Source: Planctomycetota bacterium
Lineage (GTDB): Bacteria; Planctomycetota; Phycisphaerae; Phycisphaerales; UBA1924
Reading direction: 5' to 3'
Assembly: GCA_003696675.1 (NCBI GenBank)
Contig: RFGH01000224.1
Coordinates: 1-64,000, forward strand
Length of the DNA: 64,000 nucleotides
The notes under the pieces are model-generated. The model saw nothing but the letters and a program-made list of their open reading frames with translations. It was not told the DNA's origin and searched no databases. Shown piece after piece: positions 16,301-25,005 of the stretch (position 1 is the stretch's first letter; every line of letters begins with the position of its first letter). Made by a program: the position numbers and the translations under genes.

Positions 16301-16912
16301 ATGATGATCCACGATGTCACCGAGTTGGCCGGCAAATACAAAAAGCGCAAGCGCGTCGGTCGCGGCGTGGGCTCCGGTCACGGCAAGACCGCAGGCCGAG
16401 GTGTCAAGGGCCACTCCGCCCGCTCCGGCCACTCCAAGCGGTTCCAGTTCGAAGGCGGCCAGATGCCCTTCTTCCGGCGCATGCCGAAGTTCGGCTTCAC
16501 CAATGCCAAGTTCCGAACCGAGTTCTGGGCCGTGAACCTGGGCAAGATCGTCGCCCACGACGACTTCAAGAACGGCGGCACCGTCAACGCCGAAACCTTG
16601 GCCAAGGCAGGCATCATCCGCGATGCCTCCCGTGACCTCAAGATCCTTGGCGGCCTGGGCGAGGGAGACTCCGCCCTCAAGGTCAAGCTCGATGTGACCG
16701 CCAACCGCGTCACCGGCTCCGCCCGCAAGCTCATCGAGGACGCGGGAGGCAAGGTCAACGAGATCGGCACTCGCAAGGATCGCGTCCGCGGCGTCGATCG
16801 AAACACCGATGACCGCACCCCCAAGAACCTGACCAAGAAGCTCAAGAAGCGGGCTTGGCACAAGGCCCGGGCCGAGGCCTTCGCCCGAGGCGAGGTCCTC
16901 AAGAAGAAGTGA
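16301..16912 (+). CDS. rplO: 50S ribosomal protein L15 (uL15)
   Basis: 203 residues, about 55 more than usual, the extra mostly in a basic C-terminus (KNLTKKLKKRAWHKARAEAF, then ARGEVLKKK). The N-terminal glycine-rich rRNA-binding segment is classic: KRKRVGRGVGSGHGKTAGRG, then FEGGQMPFFRRMPKFGF. The C-terminal domain has ARKLIEDAGGKVNEI. It lies directly upstream of secY as in most bacteria. Confidence 0.95.
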   Translation: MMIHDVTELAGKYKKRKRVGRGVGSGHGKTAGRGVKGHSARSGHSKRFQFEGGQMPFFRRMPKFGFTNAKFRTEFWAVNLGKIVAHDDFKNGGTVNAETLAKAGIIRDASRDLKILGGLGEGDSALKVKLDVTANRVTGSARKLIEDAGGKVNEIGTRKDRVRGVDRNTDDRTPKNLTKKLKKRAWHKARAEAFARGEVLKKK

Positions 16913-17077
16913 TGCGAACCGAACGGTGAGCGACATTCCAGACCATCGCCGGACGCCGGGCCGTGCGGGCCGTACCATCGGGTGACTCACCCCCGAACGC
17001 CCGACCAGCCCGGCGTCCGGTCATTCACAAGGGCAGCCCAGGACGGGCCCCAGAAGACGAACGCCGCGAGAGAGCCC

Positions 17078-18469
17078 ATGCTGTTCCAGACCATCGCCAA
17101 TGTCTTCCGGATCCCCGAGCTCCGCTCCAAGATCCTCTTCACCTTGGGCATGCTCGCGGTCTATCGCATCGGGTTCTGGATCCCCGTTCCCGGCGTCAAC
17201 CAGGAAGCCCTCTCCCGATACTTCGAAGCGCAGGTCTCGACGGGCTCAGCCGCCGGACGCCTCTCCCAATATGTGGCGATTTTCTCCGGCGGCTCGTTCG
17301 GTCAGTCCACGATCTTCGGCTTGGGCATCATGCCCTACATCACGGCATCCATCATCTTCCAGCTCTTCGGCTCCGTTTCGCCACGGCTCAAAGCGCTCCG
17401 CGAGGAAGGCCCCACCGGCAACCAGAAAATCCAGGAATGGACCCGCTACGCCACGGTCGGGCTCTGCATCGTCCAAGCGCTCGGCTGGCTCAAGTTCATC
17501 ACAGGCTCGGGCCTTGTGTATCCCCAGTGGGCGAACAACCCCGTCTGGTGGATCATGGGCGTCGCCACCCTTACCGCCGGCACCGTCTTCCTCATGTGGC
17601 TCGGCGAACAGATCGACAAGCACGGCATCGGCAACGGTGTCTCGCTCATCATCATGGCCGGCATCCTCACGGGCATGCCCAATGCCATCATGTCCGTGAT
17701 CAGTAACTTCGAGCCCGGCGACCCCAACAAGATGGGCTGGATGGGCCTCATGCTCCTCGCAGGCGGCTTCGTGCTCGTCGTCGCCGGATCGGTGCTGCTC
17801 ACCGTCGCCCAGCGACGCATCCCCGTCCAGCAGGCCAAGCACATGCGTGGTCGCCAAAGTTTCGGTGGCCAGCGAAGCTACCTGCCCCTGAAGGTCAACC
17901 ATGGCGGCGTGATGCCCATCATCTTCGCGTCTTCCCTCATGGTCTTCCCCTCGGTCGTTTTCGGATACATGGCGGACAGCGCCCAGCAATCCGGCGCCGT
18001 CGGCTGGTACCCCGCCCTCGCCCAATGGCTGAGCACCAACTTCCAGATGGGCCAGTTCCCATACCTCGTGCTCTACATCGCGATGGTCTACTTCTTCAGT
18101 TACTTCTGGATCACTGTCCAGTTCAACCCTGAAGACATGTCCAAGCAGCTCCGTGACCACGGCTCGTTCATCCCCGGGCTCCGCCCCGGCCCCCGCACCG
18201 CCGAGTACCTCGAGGCCGTCATGGAGCGCATCACCTATGTCGGTGCGGCCTTCCTCGCCGTCATCGCCGTACTGCCCATGACCGTCAACCAGGGCCTCAA
18301 GGTCGACTTCGTCGTCACCCAGTTCCTCGGCGGCACCGGCCTGCTCATCGTGGTCTCCGTTGCCCTGGACTTCCTCCAGCGCGTCGAGGCGGCGCTGCTC
18401 ATGCGGAACTACGACGGCTTCCTGGGAGACGCGTCGGAACAGTCGCCCCGCATGCCAAGCGTCCGGTGA
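17078..18469 (+). CDS. secY: Preprotein translocase subunit SecY
   Basis: 463 residues from MLFQTIANVFRIPELRSK, with GCGAGAGAG upstream; an in-frame upstream ATG at 16982 would add a 32-residue hydrophilic extension not seen in SecY. The channel protein of the inner-membrane Sec system. Ten hydrophobic segments are readable. Diagnostic: IPVPGVN, IFGLGIMPYITASIIFQLFG, GNGVSLIIMAGI, VQQAKHMRGRQSFGGQRSYLPLKVNHGGVMPIIFASSL and the C-terminal TGLLIVVSVALDFLQRVEA. Its stop overlaps the map start (GTGA). Confidence 0.97.
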   Translation: MLFQTIANVFRIPELRSKILFTLGMLAVYRIGFWIPVPGVNQEALSRYFEAQVSTGSAAGRLSQYVAIFSGGSFGQSTIFGLGIMPYITASIIFQLFGSVSPRLKALREEGPTGNQKIQEWTRYATVGLCIVQALGWLKFITGSGLVYPQWANNPVWWIMGVATLTAGTVFLMWLGEQIDKHGIGNGVSLIIMAGILTGMPNAIMSVISNFEPGDPNKMGWMGLMLLAGGFVLVVAGSVLLTVAQRRIPVQQAKHMRGRQSFGGQRSYLPLKVNHGGVMPIIFASSLMVFPSVVFGYMADSAQQSGAVGWYPALAQWLSTNFQMGQFPYLVLYIAMVYFFSYFWITVQFNPEDMSKQLRDHGSFIPGLRPGPRTAEYLEAVMERITYVGAAFLAVIAVLPMTVNQGLKVDFVVTQFLGGTGLLIVVSVALDFLQRVEAALLMRNYDGFLGDASEQSPRMPSVR

Positions 18470-19290
18470 CCGACCCGCAGGCTTCTCCCTCAAAGTCAGG
18501 TCTGCTCGGCGTTGCCCGGGCGGGGCGTGTGACCGATGCCGTGCTGAGCAGCATCAGACGGCTCGCAACACCGGGCATGACGACCGCCGATCTCGACCGG
18601 CACGCCGCAATGCTTCTGTCTCGCTGCGGTGCCGAGTCCGCCCTACGCGGATACCAGGACGGGTGCGGTGGCGGTCCCTTCCCCGCATCCGTCGCGATTT
18701 GCATCAACAATGAAGTGATGGGAGCCTCCGATCGCGACCGGATTCTCCGCGCCGGGGACCTGATCACAGCGGATCTCGCGGTCCGGTTTCAAGGCTGGTA
18801 CGCCGACGCGGCGGTCACCTGGACCCTCGGCGATACCCCCCAGGAGCACCAGCGTTTGGCCGACGGCGCTCAGGCGGCGTGCGCGGCCGGCATACGCGCC
18901 GCCCGCCCCGGGGTTCCATGGACCGAGATCACCCGGGCGATCTGGACGGCCGCTCGAGACGCCGGGCTCGTTCTTTTGCGGGGCTACGACGCCCACGGCA
19001 TCGGGTCGGCCATGCACCAGGGACCCCGTCTGCCCATGCATCCCGATGACTTGTTCCGGCTGGATCCCCCCGGTTGGACCCCCGAACCAGGTTCGATCAT
19101 CACCATCGAGCCGGTCGTAGCCTCCCGGTATTCGGGGGTTGTCCGGTCCGGCTGGCTGGACCGGACGGCCGACGGCTCGCCCGCCACCTTCTTCGAGGCG
19201 ACCATCGCGGTGGGGGTCAGCAGAAATCTTGTGCTTGCGGGTCGTTGTTGGTGGCCCGGATGGAATGACTTGCGGCGGGGAGGGGGCTAA
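18466..19290 (+). CDS. map: Type I-like methionine aminopeptidase
   Basis: 274 residues from a GTG overlapping the secY stop, implying coupling. Removes N-terminal methionine from new proteins. The five metal ligands are recognisable: Asp in LITADLAV, Asp in GWYADAAVTW, His in AHGIGSAMHQ, Glu in ITIEPVV and Glu in FFEATI. The usual CHG motif upstream (the catalytic His79 region of E. coli) reads EVMGASD, one residue shorter and without His. adk, normally between secY and map, is absent. Confidence 0.88.
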   Translation: MTDPQASPSKSGLLGVARAGRVTDAVLSSIRRLATPGMTTADLDRHAAMLLSRCGAESALRGYQDGCGGGPFPASVAICINNEVMGASDRDRILRAGDLITADLAVRFQGWYADAAVTWTLGDTPQEHQRLADGAQAACAAGIRAARPGVPWTEITRAIWTAARDAGLVLLRGYDAHGIGSAMHQGPRLPMHPDDLFRLDPPGWTPEPGSIITIEPVVASRYSGVVRSGWLDRTADGSPATFFEATIAVGVSRNLVLAGRCWWPGWNDLRRGGG

Positions 19291-19410
19291 GATCCCTTCC
19301 CGCTGGTCGGCGTGGCGCCGTCCGGCGGTGTCTTGTCCGTTTACGGCCAGGGCGGCCCCGCCGGAGGGTGGGGGCAGATCATGTGGTTCCAGTCGGCTTT
19401 GGAGTCTGCC

Positions 19411-19527
19411 ATGAAGGTTCAGTCAAGTGTCAAGCGCCGGAGCAAGGACTGCCAGATCGTCCGCCGCAAGGGCAAGGTGTTCGTCATCAACAAGAAAAAC
19501 CCGCGGTTCAAGCAGCGTCAGGGCTGA
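19411..19527 (+). CDS. rpmJ: 50S ribosomal protein L36 (bL36), zinc-ligand-poor
   Basis: 38 residues starting [17 protein letters not shown] and ending NPRFKQRQG. Canonical L36 binds zinc with Cys11, Cys14, Cys27 and a His; here the positions are Ser11, Cys14, Asn27 and no His, so it is the C-minus type. Longer in-frame starts upstream are unlikely because the L36 N-terminus is conserved. Order map-rpmJ-rpsM-rpsK is normal except that infA is missing. Confidence 0.93.
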   Translation: MKVQSSVKRRSKDCQIVRRKGKVFVINKKNPRFKQRQG

Positions 19528-19580
19528 TCCGCCAGGCATTGCACAACGCCCGGTGAATCGGGCGAGCAAGGGAGCGCAGA

Positions 19581-19958
19581 GTGCCTCGTATCGCTGGTAT
19601 TGATGTTCCGGATCGGAAGAAGATCTACTACGCGCTGCAGTATGTTCACGGCATCGGGCCGAAGTTCGCCAAGGACATCCTTGACGAAGCCGGCATCGAC
19701 GGGAATCTACGCGCCAACGAGCTGCCCGAGACCGACATCGCCAAGATCAATCAGATCATCGACAATGGCTTTGTCGTCGAGGGCGCCCTCCGTCGCCAGG
19801 TCCAGCAGAACATCTCGCGTCTCCGCGAGATCCGCTGCTACCGCGGCGAGCGCCACCGCGCCGGTCTCCCGACCCGCGGCCAGCGCACCCGTTGCAACGC
19901 CCGCACCCGCAAGGGCCGCAAGAAGACCGTTGCCGGCAAGAAGGGCGTGAAGGGCTAA
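19581..19958 (+). CDS. rpsM: 30S ribosomal protein S13 (uS13)
   Basis: 125 residues, GTG start with GGGAGCG upstream. PRIAGIDVPDRKKIYYALQYVHGIG, then the helix-hairpin-helix region, SRLREIRCYRGERHRAGLPTRGQRTRCNARTRKG and a basic end VAGKKGVKG are diagnostic. S13 contacts P-site tRNA and L5 across the B1 bridge. Confidence 0.97.
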   Translation: MPRIAGIDVPDRKKIYYALQYVHGIGPKFAKDILDEAGIDGNLRANELPETDIAKINQIIDNGFVVEGALRRQVQQNISRLREIRCYRGERHRAGLPTRGQRTRCNARTRKGRKKTVAGKKGVKG

Positions 19959-20083
19959 GCCATTCTGTTTCCAGGCCTCCCGCCCCGGCGGGGGCATCAC
20001 ATTTGACCAATCGCAAGGTTTCAGCCCGCTACCTCCCATAGAGCACGGGAACCTCCAAGTGGAACCGACAGGAGCGATCGAAG

Positions 20084-20461
20084 ATGGCCAAGAAGGTCAA
20101 GAAAATCCGCAAGAATGTCGTGCGCGGCATCGCCCACATCAAGGCGACCCACAACAACACCCTCGTGACCATCACCGACACCAACGGCGAGACCCTCGCC
20201 TGGGATTCGGCCGGCACCATCGGCTTCAAGGGCGCCCGCAAGTCCACCCCGTTCGCCGCCACCCGCGCTGGCGAGCAGGTCGGCCAGAAGGTCCGCAAGA
20301 TGGGCATGACCGAGATCGAGGTCCGCATCACCGGTACCGGCGCCGGCCGCGAGAACGCCGTCTCGGGCATGGTCTCCACCGGGCTGCGTGTGACCGCCAT
20401 CGAGGATCGCACCCCGGTCCCGCATAACGGCTGCCGCCCCCGCAAGAAGCGCCGCGTGTAA
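20084..20461 (+). CDS. rpsK: 30S ribosomal protein S11 (uS11)
   Basis: 125 residues. [44 protein letters not shown] and the C-terminal [20 protein letters not shown] are canonical. S11 forms the 30S platform near the E site. A 160-bp spacer follows before rpoA, in the place where rpsD (S4) usually stands. Confidence 0.97.
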   Translation: MAKKVKKIRKNVVRGIAHIKATHNNTLVTITDTNGETLAWDSAGTIGFKGARKSTPFAATRAGEQVGQKVRKMGMTEIEVRITGTGAGRENAVSGMVSTGLRVTAIEDRTPVPHNGCRPRKKRRV

Positions 20462-20520
20462 TGAACCACTACCCGCCGCGGACCACCGTCCGCGGTGCGG
20501 CATTCACTGACATTGGACAT

Positions 20521-20586
20521 GGCCTTGGGTGATAAGAAGGGGCGACCGCGTTCGGCAGCGCGGCGCAACCGATGAGCCCCAAGGCC
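20521..20586 (+). promoter_or_regulatory. Foldable leader upstream of rpoA
   Basis: A 9-bp outer stem (GGCCTTGGG 20521-20529 with CCCAAGGCC 20578-20586) encloses a 5-bp hairpin (CCGCG 20546-20550 with CGCGG 20559-20563). Just upstream another hairpin, CCGCGGAC-CACC-GTCCGCGG, lies at about 20476-20495. This fills the rpsK-rpoA gap where rpsD is normally found. It may be a translational control element for rpoA-rplQ. Confidence 0.4.
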
Positions 20587-20621
20587 CGGGATTGAAACCC
20601 GCTGCCGAGGAGATATGCACG

Positions 20622-21629
20622 ATGCGAGTCCGTTGGCGTGGCCTTGAGCTGCCCACCAAAGTTGTTTCCGATCCGAAGTTCTCCGCCCAGACCTTCGGCC
20701 GCTTCACCGTGGAGCCGTTCGAGCGTGGCATGGGCACGACGATCGGCAACTCGCTCCGCCGGATCCTGCTCTCCTCCATCGAGGGCGCATCCGTCACCGC
20801 CATCAAGATCAAGGGTGCCGAGCACGAGTTCACCTCGCTGCCCGGCGTGCTCGAGGACACCACCGACATCGTCCTCAACATCAAGAACCTGATCGTCCAG
20901 CTCGAGGGCGATGAGCCTCGCGTGATGCGTCTGGCGGCACAGGGCCCCGGCGAAGTCACCGCCGAGCTGATCGAGGCCGACACCTCCGTCACCATCCTCA
21001 ACAAGGATCTCGTCATCGCGACGCTGACCGACGAGGTCGCCTTCGAGATGGAGATCCATGTCGGCAAGGGGCGCGGCTATGTCCCCGCTACCGAGCAATA
21101 TGGCCGTACCGACGAGCAGGAGATCGGACTGATCCCTGTCGATGCGATCTACTCTCCGGTCCAGCGTGTGCGTTACAAGACCGAGAACACCCGCGTCGGC
21201 CAGCGGACCAACTACGACAAGCTCATCATGGAGATCTGGACCGACGGCACGGTCACGCCCGAGATGGCGTTGGTCGAGGCAGGCAAGATCCTCCGCAAGC
21301 ACATCAACCCCTTCGTCCAGTACTTCGAGGTCGGTCAGGAGACCGTCTCCGCCGAGGCCGCAGCGGCCGCAGGCGTGGACGAAGAACTCATCCGCAAGCT
21401 CGACATGCCCGTCGAGCAGCTCGAACTGTCCGTCCGGGCGAGCAACTGCCTGGAGTCGGCCCGTATCGACACCGTCGCCCAGCTGGTCACCATGAACGAG
21501 TCCGAGCTGCTCAAGCTCCGCTCGTTCGGCCGCACCTCGCTGCGTGAGGTCAAGCGCAAGCTCCAGGACATCGGCCTGGATCTTGGCTTCGAGCTGCCCG
21601 AGGGCTACACCATTCCGTCGCGAGACTAA
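20622..21629 (+). CDS. rpoA: DNA-directed RNA polymerase subunit alpha
   Basis: 335 residues from [14 protein letters not shown], with GAGGAG 10 nt upstream; an in-frame start at 20529 lies inside the foldable leader and is rejected. N-terminal dimerisation domain: [39 protein letters not shown]-terminal domain: [21 protein letters not shown], then [21 protein letters not shown], which binds UP elements and activators. Followed 41 bp later by rplQ. Confidence 0.97.
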   Translation: MRVRWRGLELPTKVVSDPKFSAQTFGRFTVEPFERGMGTTIGNSLRRILLSSIEGASVTAIKIKGAEHEFTSLPGVLEDTTDIVLNIKNLIVQLEGDEPRVMRLAAQGPGEVTAELIEADTSVTILNKDLVIATLTDEVAFEMEIHVGKGRGYVPATEQYGRTDEQEIGLIPVDAIYSPVQRVRYKTENTRVGQRTNYDKLIMEIWTDGTVTPEMALVEAGKILRKHINPFVQYFEVGQETVSAEAAAAAGVDEELIRKLDMPVEQLELSVRASNCLESARIDTVAQLVTMNESELLKLRSFGRTSLREVKRKLQDIGLDLGFELPEGYTIPSRD

Positions 21630-21670
21630 CGCCTTTTCCGGGCCATGTCCGGCCCGTTCGGAGAACAGCC

Positions 21671-22342
21671 ATGCGTCACCGCAAAGCAGGCTACAAGCTG
21701 AACCGCACGACCGCCCATCGCAAGGCGATGCTGCGCAACATGGCCGCCAGCCTGTTCGAGCACGGCCAGATCACCACCACGATGCCCAAGGCCAAGGCGC
21801 TCCAGCCCTTCGTCGAGAAGATCGTGACCAAGGCCAAGCGGGGCGACCTGCACGCCCGCCGTCAGGTCATCTCGATGCTCGGCGCCGATCGCTACGCCTT
21901 CGCCTGGTCGCATCTGCCCAAGAATGCGACCGAAGAGGAACGCGAGCGCGTCGAAGCCCAGCGTGAGTTCACCCAGGGCTTCTTCGATATTCCCGACGCT
22001 GATCAGGTCGAACGCAACCGCTACGGCGAGCTCCGCAAGGCCCCGCGTCTGGTCAAGCACATCTTCGACCATGTCGCGCCACGCTTCGCGGACCGTGCTG
22101 GCGGATACACCCGCATCGTCAAGCTCGGCCGTCACCGCCTCGGCGACGCCGCCGAGCTGTGTGTGATCCAGTTCGTCGGCAACGAGGAAGGCCCCGAGAT
22201 CGGCGGACGCCCCTCCACCCGTCGCCGCCAGGCCGACCGCCGCACCGCGTTCGCCGCAAAGCTCCGTAAGGGCGGAGACACCAAGCCCGAGGCCAAGCCA
22301 GAGGCCAAGCCCGAAGCTCAGGCCGAAGAATCCGCCGAGTGA
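21671..22342 (+). CDS. rplQ: 50S ribosomal protein L17 (bL17) with long C-terminal extension
   Basis: 223 residues against about 120 usually. The first half is ordinary L17: [37 protein letters not shown], then [19 protein letters not shown], with [29 protein letters not shown] further on. An insertion lies at about residues 80-115. The end is a low-complexity [12 protein letters not shown] repeat and acidic tail. It closes the cluster, 24 bp before a strong terminator. Confidence 0.95.
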   Translation: MRHRKAGYKLNRTTAHRKAMLRNMAASLFEHGQITTTMPKAKALQPFVEKIVTKAKRGDLHARRQVISMLGADRYAFAWSHLPKNATEEERERVEAQREFTQGFFDIPDADQVERNRYGELRKAPRLVKHIFDHVAPRFADRAGGYTRIVKLGRHRLGDAAELCVIQFVGNEEGPEIGGRPSTRRRQADRRTAFAAKLRKGGDTKPEAKPEAKPEAQAEESAE

Positions 22343-22366
22343 TCGGCGACACCATCGATCCCATGG

Positions 22367-22395
22367 CACCCCGGCTCTCCGCCGGGGTGTTTTTC
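22367..22395 (+). terminator. Terminator of the ribosomal cluster
   Basis: A 9-bp perfect GC stem (CACCCCGGC 22367-22375 with GCCGGGGTG 22381-22389), 5-nt loop, then TTTTTT (22390-22395). It lies 25 bp after rplQ and 35 bp before pheS, so it ends the long ribosomal transcript. Confidence 0.85.
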
Positions 22396-22429
22396 TTCTG
22401 ACACCGAACCGGCCGCTTATGATCACACC

Positions 22430-23461
22430 ATGCTCGACGATCTAAACACGCTGCAGACCCAAGGGCTCGCCGAGCTCGAGACCGCCGCCAACGCCGACGC
22501 CCTCGAGGCCTGGCGCATCGCCTATATCGGCCCCAAGGGCGCACTCAAAGCCCTCATGCCCCGGATGAAGGATGTTCCTAGGGAACAAAAGGCTGCGGTC
22601 GGGGCGCGCCTCAACGAGGTCAAGACGGCCCTCGAAGCAGCGTTCGAGCGCAAGAAGGCAGGATTCGCTTCCGCCGCAGCACACGAGGAACCTGCGGTGG
22701 ATCTGACCGAGCCGGGCATCGTGGAAACCGCCCACCTCGGGCGACGCCACATCATCACCCGCGTGCGGGCCGAGCTCGTCGAGGTGTTCGCCCGCATGGG
22801 CTTCGATGTTGCCCAGGGTCCCGAACTCGAAGACGACGAGCACAACTTCGTCAAGCTCAACATCCCCGCCGGCCACCCGGCCCGGGATCCGATCGACAAC
22901 TTCTATGTCGATGATCCCAACACCACCGGCACGCCGCGCATGCTCCGCAGTCAGACCTCCACCGTGCAGATCCGCACGATGGAGCGGGTGATCGGCGAGG
23001 GCGGCACGCCACCGATCAAGATTGTCTCGCCGGGCCGGGTATACCGCCCGGATACCGTGGACGCCACACATTCGTTCATGTTTCACCAGATCGAGGGCCT
23101 GTACATCGATCGCGGCGTGACGATGAGCGACCTCAAGACCACGCTGCTCCAGTTCGCGCGGGCTTACTTCGGTCACGATGCCGAGATCCGGCTCCGTCCC
23201 AGCTTCTTCCCCTTCACAGAGCCCAGCGCCGAGTTCGATATGAAGATCGCTCTCAAGCCGGGCGAGGAGCCAAAGTGGGTTGAGTTGGGCGGGTGCGGCA
23301 TGGTCGATCCGAATGTGCTGAAAGCCTGCGGCATCGATCCCGAAACATGGACGGGCTTCGCCTTCGGCTTCGGCATCGAGCGCATCGCCATGGGTAAGTA
23401 TGCCATCCCGGACATCCGCATGCTGTTCGAGAACGATGTCCGGTTCCTCGAGCGGGTCTGA
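22430..23461 (+). CDS. pheS: Phenylalanine--tRNA ligase alpha subunit
   Basis: 343 residues, usual length. The N-terminal coiled coil (residues 1-85) binds tRNA-Phe; the catalytic class II domain follows with motif 1 region GFDVAQGPELEDDEHNF, AGHPARD, LRSQTSTVQIRTME, motif 2 KIVSPGRVYRPDTVDATHSFMFHQIEGL, PSFFPFTEPSAEFDM and motif 3 GFAFGFGIERIAMGKY. It needs the beta subunit PheT, which is not next to it: a membrane protein gene follows, so pheT must be elsewhere. Confidence 0.96.
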   Translation: MLDDLNTLQTQGLAELETAANADALEAWRIAYIGPKGALKALMPRMKDVPREQKAAVGARLNEVKTALEAAFERKKAGFASAAAHEEPAVDLTEPGIVETAHLGRRHIITRVRAELVEVFARMGFDVAQGPELEDDEHNFVKLNIPAGHPARDPIDNFYVDDPNTTGTPRMLRSQTSTVQIRTMERVIGEGGTPPIKIVSPGRVYRPDTVDATHSFMFHQIEGLYIDRGVTMSDLKTTLLQFARAYFGHDAEIRLRPSFFPFTEPSAEFDMKIALKPGEEPKWVELGGCGMVDPNVLKACGIDPETWTGFAFGFGIERIAMGKYAIPDIRMLFENDVRFLERV

Positions 23462-23504
23462 CGCCCGCGATCTCTCCAGCCACACCAAGCACAGGGGGTG
23501 TGCC

Positions 23505-24101
23505 GTGTCCGATGACTACGAAGCGATCGATCCGGGGGATGACGCCGAGTTCATCCCACCGCCCGCTTGGCCGAAGATCATCGGCGTGATCAGCATGCTC
23601 TTCGCCGGGCTTGGGCTCGTGTGCGGCGGCTTGGGCTTCGCGTTCTCGGTGTTCGGCGCCGGCATGGTGAGCGGGGCGCTCGAGGGCGATCCTCCTCCCC
23701 CGACCATGGTGTTCGGACCGGCCGATTACGCCTTGGCGGGCCTGGGTCTCGTGCTGAGTGTGGTCCTGTTGTTCGCCGGCATCATGCTGTTCGGGCGTCG
23801 CCCGGTCGGGCGTTCGCTCCACCTGCTCTACGCGGTCTGCGCGATCCCGCTGAACATCTTTGCGGTGATCAACTCCATGACCAAGCAGGCCGACGCCGTC
23901 CAGTGGGCCAAGGACTTCCCCAACAACCCGATCGCCCAGCAGATGAACGCGGGCGGGGCGGCCAACGAGATCGGCCAGATCATCGGTCTGGTTCTCGGGC
24001 TCGGGCTCGGTGTGGGCGTTCCCCTGTTCTACTTCGTCTGGTTCGCCGCGATCAAGACCAAGCCGGTCCAGATCACCGGCACGGAAGACGGCGTGTATTA
24101 G
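23505..24101 (+). CDS. Hypothetical four-helix membrane protein
   Basis: 198 residues from GTG 23505 (VSDDYEAIDPGDDAEF) with AGGGGG before it; upstream in-frame starts would overlap pheS. An acidic cytoplasmic-like N-terminus is followed by four hydrophobic stretches at about residues 22-55, 75-98, 105-122 and 160-190. No family recognised. It heads a group of three small membrane-protein genes. Confidence 0.65.
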   Translation: MSDDYEAIDPGDDAEFIPPPAWPKIIGVISMLFAGLGLVCGGLGFAFSVFGAGMVSGALEGDPPPPTMVFGPADYALAGLGLVLSVVLLFAGIMLFGRRPVGRSLHLLYAVCAIPLNIFAVINSMTKQADAVQWAKDFPNNPIAQQMNAGGAANEIGQIIGLVLGLGLGVGVPLFYFVWFAAIKTKPVQITGTEDGVY

Positions 24102-24138
24102 CGGCATCGCCGGCATCGATCACGACGAAGACCCCGCT

Positions 24139-24552
24139 ATGGCGATCACGCAGACCCCCCCTCGCTGGATGGCCCGGTGGCTCATCGCCGCCGGGATCTA
24201 CAACCTGCTCTGGGGCGGGTTGACCGTGCTCTATCCGGCGTGGCTGTTCCGGATGACGGGCTTGTCCGAGCCTACTTACCCGTTCATCTGGCAGTGCGTC
24301 GGCATGATCGTCGGCGTCTACGGTGTCGGTTATCTGGCCGCGGCGAAGGATCCGATCCGGCACTGGCCCATCGTGCTCGTGGGGTTTCTCGGCAAGATCT
24401 TCGGCCCGCTCGGCTACGCCATAGGACTCGCCCGCGGGGAGGTACCAGCCGGATTCGGTGTGACCCTGCCCACGAACGATCTGATCTGGTGGGTGCCGTT
24501 CGGGATGATCCTCTGGGCGGCCTTCGTCCGGCATCGGGCGGGCACCGCATGA
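24139..24552 (+). CDS. Hypothetical small membrane protein
   Basis: 137 residues from MAITQTPPRWMARW. Four hydrophobic segments, including WLIAAGIYNLLWGGLTVLYP and CVGMIVGVYGVGYLAAA. Its layout (helix, PAWLFRMTGL loop, WQCVGM helix) resembles small integral proteins found with photolyase or alkyl-hydroperoxide genes, but I cannot name the family. The stop overlaps the next start (ATGA), so the two are coupled. Confidence 0.65.
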   Translation: MAITQTPPRWMARWLIAAGIYNLLWGGLTVLYPAWLFRMTGLSEPTYPFIWQCVGMIVGVYGVGYLAAAKDPIRHWPIVLVGFLGKIFGPLGYAIGLARGEVPAGFGVTLPTNDLIWWVPFGMILWAAFVRHRAGTA

Positions 24553-24980
24553 ACTGGCTGCTGAACGCCCAAGCCTTGGCCTCGTGCTGGATGTGCGGGC
24601 TGATCTGGTTTGTCCAGATCGTTCACTACCCGATGTTCGCCCGGGTAACGGGCGATCCCTCGCGGGCGTATGCGATCGAGCACCAACGCAGAACCACGCT
24701 CGTCGTCGGGCCGCCGATGCTGGTTGAGATGGTCGCGGCCGTCCTGATCGTGCTGTTCACGCCCGCCCATGTGCCGGTGTGGCTGGCGTGGACGGGTGTC
24801 GGCATGGTTCTGGGGCTGTGGGTGTCGACGGCGGCGATCCAGATCCCTCTGCACGCGAGGTTGGCCCGGGACGGGCACAGTGAGGCGGTGATCCGCCCGC
24901 TGGTGCGCACGAACTGGGCCCGGACGGTGATGTGGTCCGCCCGGGCCCTGGTTTCGCTCTGGATGCTCGCGGGCCGGTGA
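24549..24980 (+). CDS. Hypothetical small membrane protein
   Basis: 143 residues, ATG overlapping the previous stop. Four hydrophobic stretches; notable conserved-looking residues are FVQIVHYPMF near the N-terminus and IQIPLHARL and RTNWARTVMWSAR near the end. The last motif recalls DUF4149/heme-associated small membrane proteins, but this is only an impression. Coupling suggests a two-component membrane complex with the preceding gene. Confidence 0.65.
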   Translation: MNWLLNAQALASCWMCGLIWFVQIVHYPMFARVTGDPSRAYAIEHQRRTTLVVGPPMLVEMVAAVLIVLFTPAHVPVWLAWTGVGMVLGLWVSTAAIQIPLHARLARDGHSEAVIRPLVRTNWARTVMWSARALVSLWMLAGR

Positions 24981-25005
24981 TCGGCCCGTCACCGTCCCTG
25001 GATAA

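Noticed and set aside
16133-16990. Minus-strand frame over rpsE-rplO
   Set aside because: Antisense shadow; low-complexity Pro/Arg end mirrors the RGG repeat of S5.
17246-18493. 415-codon minus-strand frame over secY
   Set aside because: Acidic low-complexity shadow of the secY coding strand.
22280-22330. Short tandem repeat in DNA near rplQ end
   Set aside because: It is the coding sequence of the KPEA repeat in L17, not a CRISPR or minisatellite.
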